From: Rodentibacter sp. JRC1
GTDB lineage: Bacteria > Pseudomonadota > Gammaproteobacteria > Enterobacterales > Pasteurellaceae
Reading direction: 5' to 3'
Length of the DNA stretch: 64,000 bases
Assembly: GCF_020521555.1 (NCBI RefSeq)
Contig: NZ_BPWA01000001.1
Coordinates: 1,054,001 to 1,118,000, forward strand
The translations under genes and the position numbers were made by a program. The notes below the pieces were generated by a model that saw nothing but the letters and a program-made list of their open reading frames with translations, made no database searches and was not told the origin of the DNA. Shown here in pieces: positions 9,378-20,280 of this stretch (within the stretch, counting starts at the first letter, position 1; each line of letters starts with the position of its first letter).

Positions 9378-10700
9378 ATGTCTGCAATGTTTTTATTACA
9401 ATTTGCCATCGTGCTATTGTGTATTCTTGTCGGTGCACGGGTTGGTGGTATCGGTTTAGGCGTATTTGGCGGTTTAGGCCTTGCCATTCTTTCATTCGGC
9501 TTTGGATTAAAGCCCGCCGGTTTACCGATCGATGTAATGTTTATGATTATGTCAGTCGTTGCCGCAGCATCGGCAATGCAAGCTGCAGGCGGCTTGGATT
9601 ATATGATTAAAATCGCAACCAAAATTTTACGCCGTAATCCGAAGCACATCACGTTTATCGCACCGGCGGTCACTTGGTTATTTACATTCTTAGCCGGTAC
9701 CGGTCACGTAGCCTATTCGGTATTGCCGGTTATTGCCGAAGTAAGTCGTCAAAATGGCATCCGTCCGGAACGCCCGCTTTCAATGGCGGTTATCGCCTCT
9801 CAATTTGCAATTGTTGCAAGCCCGATCGCTGCTGCTGTGGTTGCAGTAGTTGCCTACCTTGAACCTCAAGGGATTCATCTTGGTGATGTATTAATCGTTA
9901 CTATCCCGGCAACCCTTTTAGGCATCTTTCTAGCCTGTATCTTTGTGAACAAAATGGGAAAAGAACTTAAAGACGATCCGGAATATCAACGTCGTCTAAA
10001 AGATCCGAATTACGCCGATGCACTTAGTTCTTCTACAAACGTAAAAGAACTGGAAGTCAGTAACACGGCAAAAATTTCCGTAGCATTGTTTTTATTCGGA
10101 GCACTACTCGTCGTGTTAATGGGTGCAATACCGAGTCTACGCCCTATGTTTGACGGAAAACCAATGGGAATGGCACATACGATTGAAATCATTATGCTCT
10201 CCATCGGCGCATTAATCATTCTAACCTGCAAACCGGATAGCACGGAAATAACCAAAGGTTCCGTCTTTCACGCCGGTATGCGTGCCGTTGTTGCCATTTT
10301 AGGTATCGCTTGGCTAGGGGATACATTAATGCAAGCACATATGGCAGAAGTAAAAGAAATGGTGAAAAACTTAGTAGAGACCGCTCCTTGGACATTTGCG
10401 CTTGCGTTATTCGTCCTTTCCGTACTGGTGAATAGCCAAGGTGCAACCGTTGCAACGTTGTTCCCATTAGGGATTGCATTAGGCATTCCGGCACCGGTCT
10501 TAATCGGGGTGTTTGTTGCGGTGAACGGTTACTTCTTCGTGCCTAACTACGGTCCGATCATTGCTTCCATTGATTTTGATACCACCGGTACAACAAAAAT
10601 CGGTAAATACATATTCAACCACAGTTTTATGTTACCGGGCTTATTAAGTATGGTATTTAGTGTGGTTATCGGCTTACTATTAGCCAATGTACTTCTCTAA
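9378..10700 (+). CDS. dcuB: Anaerobic C4-dicarboxylate transporter DcuB
   Basis: A 440-residue inner-membrane carrier of the DcuA/DcuB family with about ten to twelve hydrophobic segments. It exchanges external fumarate, malate or aspartate for succinate during fumarate respiration. Family features include [18 protein letters not shown] near residue 20 and [20 protein letters not shown] near residue 105. Start ATG follows AGGGGG. The upstream gap holds a weak FNR-like sequence (TTGATCTAAATTAT, 9278-9291), too degenerate to list on its own. DcuA and DcuB are hard to separate by eye; the ansB neighbourhood supports a role in anaerobic aspartate use. Confidence 0.9.
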   Translation: MSAMFLLQFAIVLLCILVGARVGGIGLGVFGGLGLAILSFGFGLKPAGLPIDVMFMIMSVVAAASAMQAAGGLDYMIKIATKILRRNPKHITFIAPAVTWLFTFLAGTGHVAYSVLPVIAEVSRQNGIRPERPLSMAVIASQFAIVASPIAAAVVAVVAYLEPQGIHLGDVLIVTIPATLLGIFLACIFVNKMGKELKDDPEYQRRLKDPNYADALSSSTNVKELEVSNTAKISVALFLFGALLVVLMGAIPSLRPMFDGKPMGMAHTIEIIMLSIGALIILTCKPDSTEITKGSVFHAGMRAVVAILGIAWLGDTLMQAHMAEVKEMVKNLVETAPWTFALALFVLSVLVNSQGATVATLFPLGIALGIPAPVLIGVFVAVNGYFFVPNYGPIIASIDFDTTGTTKIGKYIFNHSFMLPGLLSMVFSVVIGLLLANVLL

Positions 10701-10721
10701 TAAAACCGGATAGTAAAAAAG

Positions 10722-10745
10722 CGGTGCATTATGCACCGTTTTTAT
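10722..10745 (+). terminator. Intrinsic terminator of dcuB
   Basis: CGGTGCAT and ATGCACCG form an 8-base-pair stem with a one-base centre, followed by TTTTTAT, starting 21 bases after the dcuB stop. Confidence 0.85.
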
Positions 10746-10811
10746 TTATCCTGAACCTATTATTAAAATTTGTCTCTAAAAACATCATTTCTTTCAAAAT
10801 AAGGAACATCA

Positions 10812-11447
10812 ATGAAGTTATTCAAAATCCTTTTTGCGACACTTATGATCTATATTCCGACCGCCTGGTCGGCCGCTGATTACAATGTTAAATACAGCTC
10901 AAATTATTTAATGCCGGCCTATGTTCACTTCAAAGCAGACGGATCGCAATATTCCGTTAATGCAAAAATCAACATTCCGCTTTACAATATCGTGTTCTTT
11001 TCCCGTGGAACACAAACTCCGACCCAATTCAAAATGGTAAATTATCAAGACACCCGAAATGGTAAGCCTTACGCTATCTCAAAAATTTCTCCAAGTACCA
11101 TTGAATACGGCAAAGTGAAAAATGGATTGAAAACGGAGCCTTTAACACTCCCAACTTTTGACTTATTTACGATGGCATTTCAACTGAGCTATTACGATAA
11201 ACTACCAAACAGCTTCCAAATCACCAATGGTAAAAAATTATACCCAATGGAAAACGTGAAAGTGAAGAAAAGTGAAAAACAAATTGATGAAAATAAACAA
11301 AAAGTTACTGAAATCACTTATACCTTCAAAACGGGCAATAAGGATATTATGGTGAAAAAATTCGCCGGTGAACAATTCCCCCGCTATATCAAATATTCCC
11401 GAGACGGCGATGATTACGAATTGAAATTTAGTGGGTTTGTGAAATAA
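10812..11447 (+). CDS. Exported DUF3108-like protein of unknown function
   Basis: A 211-residue protein with a clear signal peptide (MKLFKILFATLMIYIPTAWSA, cleavage around residue 21). The mature part is soluble and looks beta-rich, with paired aromatic residues, ending in YELKFSGFVK. It resembles small periplasmic proteins of the DUF3108 group, a tentative match from memory. There is no enzyme motif. Start ATG follows AAGGA. It is flanked by the dcuB terminator and by an inverted uptake-signal pair, so it is probably a single-gene unit. Confidence 0.65.
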   Translation: MKLFKILFATLMIYIPTAWSAADYNVKYSSNYLMPAYVHFKADGSQYSVNAKINIPLYNIVFFSRGTQTPTQFKMVNYQDTRNGKPYAISKISPSTIEYGKVKNGLKTEPLTLPTFDLFTMAFQLSYYDKLPNSFQITNGKKLYPMENVKVKKSEKQIDENKQKVTEITYTFKTGNKDIMVKKFAGEQFPRYIKYSRDGDDYELKFSGFVK

Positions 11448-11459
11448 AAGAGAGCAAAA

Positions 11460-11498
11460 CGACCGCACTTTCCCCCATAAAGTGCGGTTATTTTTAGG
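11460..11498. terminator. Inverted uptake-signal pair acting as terminator
   Basis: ACCGCACTTT and AAAGTGCGGT face each other across a short loop and are followed by TATTTTT. They lie between the convergent DUF3108-like gene and ilvA. Paired uptake signals commonly double as terminators in Pasteurellaceae. Confidence 0.85.
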
Positions 11499-11505
11499 AT
11501 TGTTT

Positions 11506-13047
11506 TTAACGTAAAAAATAGCGATAAGATTTGCTTTCCGTAACGTCTTCATACACATAATTTAACTGTGCTAAAACCCGTTCAAATTCTAGCTGTTCGG
11601 ATTCATCAAGATGAAAGCCGGCGAGAATGTTGCCATAGTCCGCGCCATGGGCGCGATAATGGAATAATGAGATGTTCCAACGGTTTTGCAAGGTTTCTAG
11701 GAATTTCAATAATGCGCCTTTTTGTTCCGGAAATTCAAAGGTGTAAAGACGTTCACTATGGCTTGCAACACGACCGCCCATTAGATAGCGAACATGGGTT
11801 TTCGCAATATCATCATCAGACATATCTTCCACATCAAAACCGTTTCGTGTGAGATCAGCGATAATATCCGCTTTTTCTTGTTCGTCTGTGGTACGCACCC
11901 CCACAAAAACGCAGGCGCGTTTATCATCGGCATAGCGATAGCTAAATTCCGTTACGGCACGGCTGCCTAATACTTGAACAAATTTTAAGAAACTGCCCGG
12001 CTGTTCCGGCATTGTTACCGCAAGCAAAGCTTCTCGATTTTCACCGATTTCGCAACGCTCGGAAACGTAACGCAAAGTATGAAAATTCAAATTTGCACCG
12101 GATAAAATCGCTGCCATATTTTTGCCTTGAATATTGTGCTGTTTCACGTATTTTTTTAACCCCGCTAACCCGAGTGCACCGGAAGGTTCTGAGACGGCAC
12201 GTACGTTTTCAAACAAGTCTTTCATTGCTGCGCAAACTTCATCGCTTTCCACCAACACCATATCATCAAGATATTGCTGACATAAACGGAAAGTTTCATC
12301 ACCAATGCGTTTCACCGCCACACCATCGGCAAATAATCCTACGTGGGCAAGATCGACCGGTTCGCCTTTATCCAATGCTGCGTTTAAACACGCCGAATCT
12401 TTGGATTCCACACCGATCACTTTAATTTCAGGCATAAATTGTTTTAGGACTAACGCTACGCCGGCAGCTAAACCACCACCGCCGACTTGTACGAAAACAT
12501 AATCCAAATCCGCCACTTGCTGTAACATTTCCATAGCAAGCGTTCCCTGACCCGCAATCACAAGAGGGTGATCAAAGGGCGGAATAAATGTCATTTGTTT
12601 TTCTTTGGAAAGTTCAAGGGCTTTTGCTTTGGCTTCGTCAAAATTTGCCCCGTGTAGCAGTACTTCGCCACCAAAACCACGCACTGCGTCCACTTTAATG
12701 CTCGGCGTATTTTGCGGCATCACAATCAAGGCTTTCAAACCAAGTTGTTTTGCAGATAATGCCACACCTTGGGCGTGATTGCCGGCAGAGGCGGCAATCA
12801 CGCCCGCCGCTTTTTGTTCCGGTGAAAGACTAGAAATCATTGCGTATGCGCCACGCAATTTAAAACTGTTTACCGGCTGGCGATCTTCGCGTTTTATCCA
12901 AATATTGTTACGTATGCGTTCTGATAATTTACCCATTTTTTGCAATGGTGTAACGGTTGCGGCTTCATAAACACGTGAGCCAAGTTTTACCACCGCATTA
13001 ATATAATCGTTTTGAGTCGGTTGAAGATTGGTAAGTAGGTTTTTCAT
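11506..13047 (-). CDS. ilvA: Biosynthetic threonine deaminase IlvA
   Basis: A 513-residue PLP enzyme turning threonine into 2-oxobutanoate, the first step of isoleucine synthesis. The PLP lysine lies in NSFKLRGAY near residue 63, and the glycine-rich phosphate loop is VGGGGLAAG near residue 190. The C-terminal 190 residues hold two ACT-like regulatory domains (AVTMPEQPGSFLKF and YTFEFPEQKGALLKFLETL), the mark of the isoleucine-inhibited anabolic form. It lies downstream of ilvD but 390 bases away, so it may have its own promoter. Confidence 0.97.
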   Translation of the reverse strand: MKNLLTNLQPTQNDYINAVVKLGSRVYEAATVTPLQKMGKLSERIRNNIWIKREDRQPVNSFKLRGAYAMISSLSPEQKAAGVIAASAGNHAQGVALSAKQLGLKALIVMPQNTPSIKVDAVRGFGGEVLLHGANFDEAKAKALELSKEKQMTFIPPFDHPLVIAGQGTLAMEMLQQVADLDYVFVQVGGGGLAAGVALVLKQFMPEIKVIGVESKDSACLNAALDKGEPVDLAHVGLFADGVAVKRIGDETFRLCQQYLDDMVLVESDEVCAAMKDLFENVRAVSEPSGALGLAGLKKYVKQHNIQGKNMAAILSGANLNFHTLRYVSERCEIGENREALLAVTMPEQPGSFLKFVQVLGSRAVTEFSYRYADDKRACVFVGVRTTDEQEKADIIADLTRNGFDVEDMSDDDIAKTHVRYLMGGRVASHSERLYTFEFPEQKGALLKFLETLQNRWNISLFHYRAHGADYGNILAGFHLDESEQLEFERVLAQLNYVYEDVTESKSYRYFLR

Positions 13048-13434
13048 AATATTGCTCGTAGGCAGAGATTGCCTGTCATTAATATAAAAAGATTATTGGT
13101 GGGCATTGCCCACTTACGAAAAGTGCGGTCAAAATTTCCGGTATTATGTAACGGTCGCACAAAGAGAATAATGTTATATCCGATATTTTTGGGTAAGGTG
13201 CGTTGGGCTTTGCGTAACGCACCATTTCATCATTAAATCTTGTTAACTGTGCATTACAGCTTCGCTTAAGGCATCCTACAATGATTGTACAACTGCTACA
13301 TAATATCGAAAGTCTCAGGTATAAAAAATAAGAGAAAAACAACCGCACTTTGTAGGGGGTGAACGTTGTTGCACGCACGAAGAGGGAGATTTATATATCG
13401 TGCGTGGATTGTTATTAATCCACTCCCTATAATT
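13048..13434. other. Gap between ilvD and ilvA with dispersed repeats
   Basis: No gene is supported. The region holds the stem GTGGGCA/TGCCCAC near 13099, a GGTGCGTT...AACGCACC hairpin (13198-13224), a copy of the TGTACAACTGCTACATAATA motif (13286-13305) and at least two uptake signals. The density of repeats suggests an insertion-prone spacer splitting ilvA from the rest of the ilv cluster. Confidence 0.6.
13198..13305. repeat. Dispersed palindromic intergenic repeat
   Basis: A stem GGTGCGTT...AACGCACC is followed about 60 bases on by CCTACAATGATTGTACAACTG and CTACATAATA. A related element is at 20394-20456 and degenerate versions are near 7835 and 50124-50182. Confidence 0.55.
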
Positions 13435-15273
13435 TTATTTTAAAAGCGTTTTATCACGCACCGCACCTTTATCCGCAGAAGTTGCAAAATGACCGAATAC
13501 TTTCAGAGCAAATGACACTTCACGTTGGCGGTTTGCCGGTTGCCAGCCTTTTTTATCTTGTTCCGCTCGGCGGGTAGCAAGTTCTTCATCGCTGATTTGA
13601 AGGTTAATTGCACGGTTCGGAATGTCAATATTAATGATATCGCCATCACGTACTAAACCAATCGCACCACCTGAAGCCGCCTCCGGCGAAGCGTGTCCGA
13701 TAGACAAGCCTGAGGTACCGCCGGAGAAACGTCCGTCCGTTAATAAGGCACATTTTTTGCCTAATCCCATAGATTTTAAGTAGCTGGTCGGATACAACAT
13801 TTCTTGCATTCCCGGCCCACCTTTTGGCCCTTCGTAACGAATGATGACCACATTGCCCTCTTGTACTTTACCGCCTAAAATGCCGGCAACGGCATCTTCT
13901 TGGCTTTCAAATACGATTGCCGTACCGGTAAATTTCCAGATAGATTCATCTACACCGGCGGTTTTTACAATACAACCGTCTTTCGCAATGTTACCGAATA
14001 GCACTGCCAAACCGCCTTCTTGTGAAATGGCGTTTTCTTTATTGCGAATACAACCGTTTACACGGTCATCATCCACGCTATCCCAACGGCAATCTTGTGA
14101 AAAGGCTTCCGTTGTGCGGATACCGGCCGGACCTGCACGGAAAAACTTATGCAAGTTTTCGTCTTGGTTACGGATAATATCGTATCGGTTTAATTGTTGT
14201 TCTAAGGTCATACCCAATACGGTATTGGTATTACGGTGAATTAAACCTGCGCGATCAAGTTCCCCTAATAGCCCCATAATGCCCCCGGCACGGTGAACAT
14301 CTTCCATATGATATTTGTTGGTATTCGGTGCAATTTTACTTAAACAAGGCACTTTGCGTGATAAGCGGTCAATATCTTCCATTTTGAAATCGACACCTGC
14401 TTCTTGCGCAGCCGCAAGTAAATGTAAGACGGTATTACTTGAACCGCCCATAGCAATATCTAAACTCATCGCGTTTTCGAAGGCTTCAAACGTACCTATC
14501 GCACGTGGCAATACGCTTTCATCATCTTGTTCATAATAACGTTTGCAAAGTTCTACAATTTGACGACCGGCTTTTAGAAATAATTCTTTACGATCAGCAT
14601 GAGTCGCCAGCATTGAACCGTTGCCCGGTAAACTCAAACCAAGCGCTTCCGTTAAACAGTTCATTGAATTTGCGGTAAACATTCCTGAGCAAGAACCGCA
14701 AGTCGGGCAGGCGCTACGTTCAATCGCATCAACCCGTTCATCAGATACATTCGGATTCGCACTTTCAATCATTGCATCAACTAAATCCAAACGAATCAGT
14801 TGATCGGAAAGTTTGGTTTTTCCCGCTTCCATCGGCCCACCGGAAACAAAGATAGTCGGAATATTTAAACGCATCGCCGCCATCAACATTCCCGGCGTAA
14901 TTTTGTCACAGTTGGAAATACATACCATCGCATCGGCACAATGGGCGTTGACCATATATTCCACGCTGTCGGCGATTAAATCACGGCTTGGTAGGGAGTA
15001 AAGCATTCCGCCGTGCCCCATCGCAATACCATCATCCACCGCAATGGTGTTGAATTCTTTTGCCACACCGCCTGCTTTTTCGATTTCTTTGGCAACAAGC
15101 TGCCCCATATCTTTTAAATGCACGTGCCCCGGCACAAATTGGGTGAATGAGTTCACCACCGCAATAATCGGTTTGCCGAAGTCCTGCTCTTTCATTCCCG
15201 TAGCACGCCATAATGCGCGTGCGCCTGCCATATTACGACCTTGTGTACTGGTCGCTGAACGTAGTTTTGGCAT
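13435..15273 (-). CDS. ilvD: Dihydroxy-acid dehydratase
   Basis: A 612-residue iron-sulfur enzyme forming 2-oxoacids in valine and isoleucine synthesis. Cysteines for the cluster are in [11 protein letters not shown] and in [11 protein letters not shown]; the family motif [20 protein letters not shown] lies near residue 488. The start at 15273 (MPKLRSATS) follows GGAGAG by seven bases. An in-frame TTG farther upstream overlaps that ribosome site and is not a credible start. The gene follows an unexpected lipoprotein gene that separates it from ilvM. Confidence 0.96.
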   Translation of the reverse strand: MPKLRSATSTQGRNMAGARALWRATGMKEQDFGKPIIAVVNSFTQFVPGHVHLKDMGQLVAKEIEKAGGVAKEFNTIAVDDGIAMGHGGMLYSLPSRDLIADSVEYMVNAHCADAMVCISNCDKITPGMLMAAMRLNIPTIFVSGGPMEAGKTKLSDQLIRLDLVDAMIESANPNVSDERVDAIERSACPTCGSCSGMFTANSMNCLTEALGLSLPGNGSMLATHADRKELFLKAGRQIVELCKRYYEQDDESVLPRAIGTFEAFENAMSLDIAMGGSSNTVLHLLAAAQEAGVDFKMEDIDRLSRKVPCLSKIAPNTNKYHMEDVHRAGGIMGLLGELDRAGLIHRNTNTVLGMTLEQQLNRYDIIRNQDENLHKFFRAGPAGIRTTEAFSQDCRWDSVDDDRVNGCIRNKENAISQEGGLAVLFGNIAKDGCIVKTAGVDESIWKFTGTAIVFESQEDAVAGILGGKVQEGNVVIIRYEGPKGGPGMQEMLYPTSYLKSMGLGKKCALLTDGRFSGGTSGLSIGHASPEAASGGAIGLVRDGDIINIDIPNRAINLQISDEELATRRAEQDKKGWQPANRQREVSFALKVFGHFATSADKGAVRDKTLLK

Positions 15274-15315
15274 TGATAATCTCTCCAAGTAAATTTTTTA
15301 GATTAATTCATTTCG

Positions 15316-15951
15316 TTATTTAGATAGCATATCTACAGCTTGGAATGGTAGCGATATTATTGCAAAAGGAATCATAATAATACCAACTCCTCCCCAAACA
15401 ACCCCCATTGCAAGCCCCTCTTTAGTTTCCTTGAAATCAAACTTTGTTGAAGTTTTATACTCAATAAAATTTGTTCTTAATGGCGTTGATAATTTTCCCT
15501 TAGACAAAATTTCATCTCTATTTTGGAGTTTCAAAATTTCACCGTTAGTTATTTCAAAATATAGATCAGGGTTTCCTTGTGTAGATTTATACACATCATA
15601 CCTAGTGGATATTTCTTCTTTTTTTGATTCGGCTAACTTTTTATTATCAAGTTCAATAGATATAGATGCTTCAATTTTATTATCTTCAATATTTCTTTCG
15701 ATGCTACTTATACGAGCACTTTTAAAAGCTTTCATATATTGAGAATTCAAAAATTCTATAAAAAATTGAACATCTGAAGATTTAGAAGAAGAAAATTGGT
15801 AGCTATTTAAATCCCCTATTGCATAAACACTATTATTTGCAATAAAAAATGCTCGAATAACTTCTGTTTGTTTTGATACCTCTTTTCTATCCGTTGTTGT
15901 GCAACCGAATAGAAGAAAACTTAACAACCAAAGCGATACTAACTTTCTCAT
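15316..15951 (-). CDS. Putative lipoprotein inserted in the ilv operon
   Basis: I do not recognise this 211-residue protein. It starts with a lipoprotein signal (MRKLVSLWLLSFLLFGC) with the lipobox LFGC, so the mature N-terminal cysteine is residue 17. The middle is charged and rich in lysine, serine and glutamate. The last 30 residues are hydrophobic (MGVVWGGVGIIMIPFAIISL), which could add a second membrane contact. Its ATG overlaps the ilvM stop (ATGA), so it is translated with the ilv genes. It is more AT-rich than its neighbours, suggesting insertion. Confidence 0.7.
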   Translation of the reverse strand: MRKLVSLWLLSFLLFGCTTTDRKEVSKQTEVIRAFFIANNSVYAIGDLNSYQFSSSKSSDVQFFIEFLNSQYMKAFKSARISSIERNIEDNKIEASISIELDNKKLAESKKEEISTRYDVYKSTQGNPDLYFEITNGEILKLQNRDEILSKGKLSTPLRTNFIEYKTSTKFDFKETKEGLAMGVVWGGVGIIMIPFAIISLPFQAVDMLSK

Positions 15952-16172
15952 TTATTTATTATCTCCACCATGTCCGGCAACTTCACCAACTGATTGACCA
16001 GCAAATCTAAAGTGCGGTCGGATTTTACGGTGATTTTTAACCGCACTTTTTGTTCGATGAGTGCCATTTCCATTGCTGTTACGGTAAAGCCTCGGTGGCG
16101 TACCACACGCAAGATGCGTTCTAACACTTCGGGGCGATGGTTGGCGGTGAGTTCAATTTGATATTCATTCAT
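15948..16172 (-). CDS. ilvM: Acetolactate synthase II small subunit IlvM
   Basis: A 74-residue ACT-domain protein (YQIELTANHRPEVLERILRVVRHRGF) of the size and pattern of IlvM, the regulatory subunit that stabilises IlvG. Its start immediately follows the ilvG stop. Its TGA stop overlaps the ATG of the inserted lipoprotein gene. An uptake signal (AAGTGCGGT) lies inside the gene near 16010, showing that the coding sequence tolerates it. Confidence 0.92.
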   Translation of the reverse strand: MNEYQIELTANHRPEVLERILRVVRHRGFTVTAMEMALIEQKVRLKITVKSDRTLDLLVNQLVKLPDMVEIINK

Positions 16173-17828
16173 TTATATTTCCTCCACCATATCGGCATTG
16201 CATGCACCCGGCGGAACAAGCGGCCAAACACAATCATCCGGCGGAATACACACTTGTAATAAATACGCCGTGTCGCTTTCTAGCAATCTTGTAAGTGCGC
16301 CGTCCACTTCTTCCGCCCGTTCGATTCGCTCGGCAGGAATGCCAAACGCATTGGCGAGCATCACAAAATCAGGGTTGTCTTCTAAGATGGTTTCAGAACG
16401 GCGTTTGTTCCAGAATAAATCCTGCCACTGGCGCACCATCCCCAAACGCTGATTATCCAATAACAAGATCTTCACCGGTAAATTGCCGCGTTTAATTGAA
16501 CCCAGTTCTTGCACGTTCATCATAAACGAGCCGTCCCCGCTGACTAAAATCACTTCATCTTGCGGTCGGGCTTTTTTCGCCCCCACAGCTGCCGGCAAAC
16601 CGAAGCCCATTGTGCCGAACCCTGCCGAGGTGATGTAATTTTCCGGTGCGAAATGTTGCATATGTTGTGCCGACCACATTTGGTGCTGCCCCACATCGGT
16701 ACAGATCACGGCATTTTTCGGTTTGCGATTAGAAAGGGTATTGAGCAATGCCCAAGGATCTATCGGGCGATCACCTACGTTATCAACATAAGTGAAATCC
16801 AGTTTTGCCTTAAGATCACGAATGTGCGCACGCCAAGGTTCAATATCAAGCGGCTGCTTGAGTGCATTTAACGCTTGAATTAAATCGCCTTGCAAAGCGA
16901 TATCAGCCTGACGAAGTTTATTAATTTCCGCTACATCAATATCGCAATGAATCACTTTGGCATGAGGGGCGAAAGTATCGAGTTTGCCGGTGACACGATC
17001 ATCAAAACGCGCACCGCATACAAGCAATAAATCACATTCTTGTACGGCAAAATTTGCCGCTTTTGTGCCGTGCATACCGATCATTCCCATATACACATCA
17101 TCGGTAGGATTAATCGCCCCCAGCCCTTTTAAAGTTGAAACAGACGGCATTTGGGTTTGTAGTAAAAACTCACGTAATGCCGGCACGGCTTTTGCCATTC
17201 CTACGCCGCCGCCTACATAAAGCACCGGTTTTTTGGCGTTTTTTAGCAATTCATTGGCTTGTTCAAGCGTACTTTCGGAAAGTGCGGTCGGTTTTGTCGG
17301 TGTTTTTACGTAGGCTTGAATATGAGCCGGCACTTCGCCTGCTTGGATATTTCGTGGTACATCAATTAACACCGGACCCGGACGACCGCTTTGAGCGACT
17401 TCAAAGGCTTTAGCAAAAACATCGGCTAATTCATCCACACTTTGCACGATAAAACTGTGTTTGGTACAGGCTAAAGATAAGCCCAGCACATCCGCTTCTT
17501 GAAAAGCATCGGTACCGATTAAAGGCGCAGCAACCTGACCGGTAATGGCAATAATAGGAACGGAATCCATCATCGCATCGCCAAGACCTGTGATTAAGTT
17601 GGTCGCCCCCGGGCCAGAGGTGGCAATACATACGCCGACGTTGCCCGTAGAACGAGCATAGCCGATAGCCGCCATCGCCGCCCCTTGTTCGTTACGGCAA
17701 AGTAAATGATCTAAATTTGCATCATAGAGCGCATCATAGGTGGGCATAATCGCACCACCGGGATAGCCGAAAAGCGTTGTAACATGGTGTGCCTTTAGGC
17801 ATTCCATAATGAGTTGTGCACCGGTCAT
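16173..17828 (-). CDS. ilvG: Acetolactate synthase II large subunit IlvG
   Basis: A 551-residue thiamine diphosphate enzyme that condenses pyruvate with pyruvate or 2-oxobutanoate. The catalytic glutamate is in [19 protein letters not shown] near residue 47. The thiamine diphosphate motif [19 protein letters not shown] is near residue 428. The reading frame is intact, unlike the frameshifted ilvG of E. coli K-12. The first gene of the ilvGM-lipoprotein-ilvD run; no leader peptide rich in branched-chain codons or attenuator is visible in the short upstream gap. Confidence 0.96.
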   Translation of the reverse strand: MTGAQLIMECLKAHHVTTLFGYPGGAIMPTYDALYDANLDHLLCRNEQGAAMAAIGYARSTGNVGVCIATSGPGATNLITGLGDAMMDSVPIIAITGQVAAPLIGTDAFQEADVLGLSLACTKHSFIVQSVDELADVFAKAFEVAQSGRPGPVLIDVPRNIQAGEVPAHIQAYVKTPTKPTALSESTLEQANELLKNAKKPVLYVGGGVGMAKAVPALREFLLQTQMPSVSTLKGLGAINPTDDVYMGMIGMHGTKAANFAVQECDLLLVCGARFDDRVTGKLDTFAPHAKVIHCDIDVAEINKLRQADIALQGDLIQALNALKQPLDIEPWRAHIRDLKAKLDFTYVDNVGDRPIDPWALLNTLSNRKPKNAVICTDVGQHQMWSAQHMQHFAPENYITSAGFGTMGFGLPAAVGAKKARPQDEVILVSGDGSFMMNVQELGSIKRGNLPVKILLLDNQRLGMVRQWQDLFWNKRRSETILEDNPDFVMLANAFGIPAERIERAEEVDGALTRLLESDTAYLLQVCIPPDDCVWPLVPPGACNADMVEEI

Positions 17829-17919
17829 GTTTGCTAATCCTAATTTGTTTAATTTTTATTAAGTAGGACTTTGCATTGTAACGAAATTTTCTTGTATTGG
17901 TAGGGGGAAAAAGGGAAAA

Positions 17920-17962
17920 AAACGAAAAAAGCACGACAAATTATCTTGTCGTACTTTTATAA
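17920..17962 (-). terminator. Terminator of the DUF533 gene
   Basis: On the minus strand GTACGACAA...TTGTCGTGC forms a stem with a six-base loop followed by TTTTTTCGTTTTTTT, about 15 bases after the DUF533 gene stop and upstream of ilvG. The T-rich tail makes it a strong intrinsic terminator. Confidence 0.85.
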
Positions 17963-17975
17963 GTGAAAAGTGCGG

Positions 17976-18611
17976 TTAAAAACCCGCTTGTTTTTCTAAT
18001 TGTTCAACAAGCGTTTCATCTAAACCTAAGGCTTCGGCAAGGTTAGCGAGGAAAATGATCTCTTTACGTGATAAGTCTTTACTCACTAACCGTGCGGCAA
18101 GATAAACGTTTGCCGCCAGCGCCGTATCATCACCCACTTGGCGTGCGATTTCACTAATGCTAATCGGATTTGTCATTTCCATTTCAATCCATTGCGCAAG
18201 CTCTGCATTATCACCGATTTCATTGGCAATCGTTTGTTTTTCCTCTTCGGTAATTTCACCGTCTGCCGCCGCAGCTGCGATCATTGTTCGCAAAATTAAC
18301 GCACTGTTATCTTGTTGAGCGGATGAACTTAGCACATCAAATTCGCTTTCTGACATAACCGGTTGTGTCTGTTGGCTTTTCTGATAATTTTGGTACGCCT
18401 GATACGCCAAATTACCAAGCACGGCTAATGAACCGAGTTTTGCCAAACTTGCGCCTCCTGAACGCCCTAAAATCATCGAAAGAATACCGGCAACCGCTGC
18501 GCCACCTCCCACTTTAGTCACCTTATCCAAGGTCGGATTACCGGTTTGTAAATTACTTGCGGAATTTTTCGCAATGTTAACGACTTGATTTAGAATTTGA
18601 TTAAAATCCAT
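17976..18611 (-). CDS. DUF533 / TerB-like membrane protein (YebE family)
   Basis: A 211-residue protein starting MDFNQILNQVVNIAKN at 18611, preceded by AAGGAAC. A longer frame upstream has no ribosome site and crosses an uptake signal, so it was not used. A glycine- and alanine-rich hydrophobic stretch (VGGGAAVAGILSMILG, then SLAKLGSLAVLGNLAYQAY) is followed by a C-terminal TerB-like helical domain (ALILRTMIAAAAADGEITEEE). This matches the DUF533/YebE family, whose role is unknown. Divergent from the sodium symporter gene. Confidence 0.82.
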   Translation of the reverse strand: MDFNQILNQVVNIAKNSASNLQTGNPTLDKVTKVGGGAAVAGILSMILGRSGGASLAKLGSLAVLGNLAYQAYQNYQKSQQTQPVMSESEFDVLSSSAQQDNSALILRTMIAAAAADGEITEEEKQTIANEIGDNAELAQWIEMEMTNPISISEIARQVGDDTALAANVYLAARLVSKDLSRKEIIFLANLAEALGLDETLVEQLEKQAGF

Positions 18612-18764
18612 AAAATGTTCCTTGTTGTTAAAAAATCTTCTTATAGACTGATCTTTTTTTAAAAAATTCCCTAAATTTAACCGCACTTTTATCAATTTTA
18701 TTGACTAGATAGAAGATTTCATTATATTTGAGCTCTTTTTCATTTTTTATATAGGAACAATTTT

Positions 18765-20279
18765 ATGGCGAAATCTACTCAAAAGCGAGAAACCTTCTCG
18801 GGTCGCAAAGCGTTCATTTTAGCCGCTATTGGCTCCGCTGTGGGCTTAGGCAATATCTGGCGTTTCCCCTACACCACTTACGAAAACGGCGGTGGTGCAT
18901 TTATTATTCCTTATCTTATCGCCTTACTAACCGCAGGGATTCCTTTATTATTCTTAGATTATGCGATCGGTCATCGTCATCGTGGCGGTGCGCCGTTGTC
19001 TTATCGCCGTTTTAGTCCGCATTTTGAAGTCTTCGGCTGGTGGCAGGTAATGGTGAATGTGATCATCGGCTTATATTATGCGGTTGTTTTAGGTTGGGCT
19101 GCAAGCTATACCTATTTTTCCTTCAGTGGCGCTTGGGGAGATAAACCGATCGATTTCTTCATCGGTGAGTTTTTAAAAATGGGTGATATTGCCAACGGTG
19201 TGAGTTTTGAATTTGTCGGAATGGTAACCGGTCCTTTAATCGCCGTATGGGTGATCGCATTGCTCGTACTTTCTATGGGCATTCAGAAAGGGATTGCGAA
19301 ATCTTCATCAATCTTAATGCCGGTACTTGTGGTAATGTTTATCGCATTAGTGATCTATTCTCTCTTTTTACCCGGTGCGGAAAAAGGCTTAAATGCATTG
19401 TTTACACCTGATTGGTCTAAACTTTCCAATCCAAGCGTATGGATTGCCGCCTACGGACAAATTTTCTTCTCGCTTTCGATCTGTTTCGGGATTATGGTGA
19501 CTTACGCTTCATATCTCAAAAAAGAATCGGACTTAACCGGTAGCGGTTTAGTGGTGGGCTTTGCAAACAGTAGCTTTGAACTGTTAGCCGGTATCGGCGT
19601 ATTCGCCGCATTAGGTTTTATCGCCACCGCTCAAGGTCAAGAGGTGAGTGAAGTGGCAAAAGGCGGGATCGGCTTGGCATTCTTTGCATTTCCAACCATC
19701 ATTAACAAAGCACCGTTCGGGGAAGTACTTGGTGTCTTGTTCTTCGGTTCATTAACCTTTGCCGCATTAACTTCTTTTATATCCGTGATTGAAGTTATTA
19801 TTTCCGCAATTCAAGACAAACTTCGCATTCGCCGTGCGAAAGTCACCTTTATCGTGGGCGTGCCGATGATGTTTGTTTCCGTCATTTTATTCGGCACGAC
19901 AACCGGCTTACCGATGCTTGATGTATTCGATAAATTCGTGAACTATTTCGGTATCGTTGCCGTGGCATTCGTGTCGCTTATCGCCATCGTTTCAAATGAA
20001 AAATTAGGACTATTAGGCGATCATTTGAACGAAACCTCATCTTTTAAAGTCGGCTTTTTCTGGCGTTTATGTATCGTACTTACGACAGGTATTCTTGCAT
20101 TTATGCTATTCAGTGAAGGGGCTAAAGTTTTCTCTGAAGGCTACGAAGGCTATCCAAGCTGGTTCGTCAATGTCTTCGGCTGGGGAATGGCGGTTAGCTT
20201 ACTCGTTGTCGCATTCATTCTTTCCCGTTTAAAATGGAAAAGCGAAACCAAACTTACAATAGAATCAAAAGGAGAATAA
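18765..20279 (+). CDS. Sodium-dependent transporter of the NSS (SNF) family
   Basis: A 504-residue carrier with about twelve membrane helices. The signature of helix 1 is intact ([27 protein letters not shown], given here in part as [14 protein letters not shown]), forming the sodium and substrate sites. NSS proteins in bacteria import amino acids such as methionine, alanine or tyrosine. A 32-residue MetS-type protein follows directly, which favours methionine/alanine uptake (MetP type). The last third of this gene is repeated, with silent divergence, at 25188-25510 inside a broken gene. Confidence 0.88.
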   Translation: MAKSTQKRETFSGRKAFILAAIGSAVGLGNIWRFPYTTYENGGGAFIIPYLIALLTAGIPLLFLDYAIGHRHRGGAPLSYRRFSPHFEVFGWWQVMVNVIIGLYYAVVLGWAASYTYFSFSGAWGDKPIDFFIGEFLKMGDIANGVSFEFVGMVTGPLIAVWVIALLVLSMGIQKGIAKSSSILMPVLVVMFIALVIYSLFLPGAEKGLNALFTPDWSKLSNPSVWIAAYGQIFFSLSICFGIMVTYASYLKKESDLTGSGLVVGFANSSFELLAGIGVFAALGFIATAQGQEVSEVAKGGIGLAFFAFPTIINKAPFGEVLGVLFFGSLTFAALTSFISVIEVIISAIQDKLRIRRAKVTFIVGVPMMFVSVILFGTTTGLPMLDVFDKFVNYFGIVAVAFVSLIAIVSNEKLGLLGDHLNETSSFKVGFFWRLCIVLTTGILAFMLFSEGAKVFSEGYEGYPSWFVNVFGWGMAVSLLVVAFILSRLKWKSETKLTIESKGE

Positions 20280-20280
20280 G

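Noticed and set aside
10010..10494. Minus-strand ORFs inside dcuB
   Set aside because: Shadow frames of a strongly conserved membrane protein gene; no start signals.
12012..12970. Plus-strand ORFs in ilvA
   Set aside because: Shadow frames of ilvA without ribosome sites or family matches.
13841..15292. Plus-strand ORFs inside ilvD
   Set aside because: They mirror the ilvD coding frame and have no recognisable protein features.
17829..17975. ilvG attenuator with branched-chain leader peptide
   Set aside because: The leader is too short and no small ORF rich in Leu, Ile or Val codons is present; the hairpin belongs to the DUF533 gene end.
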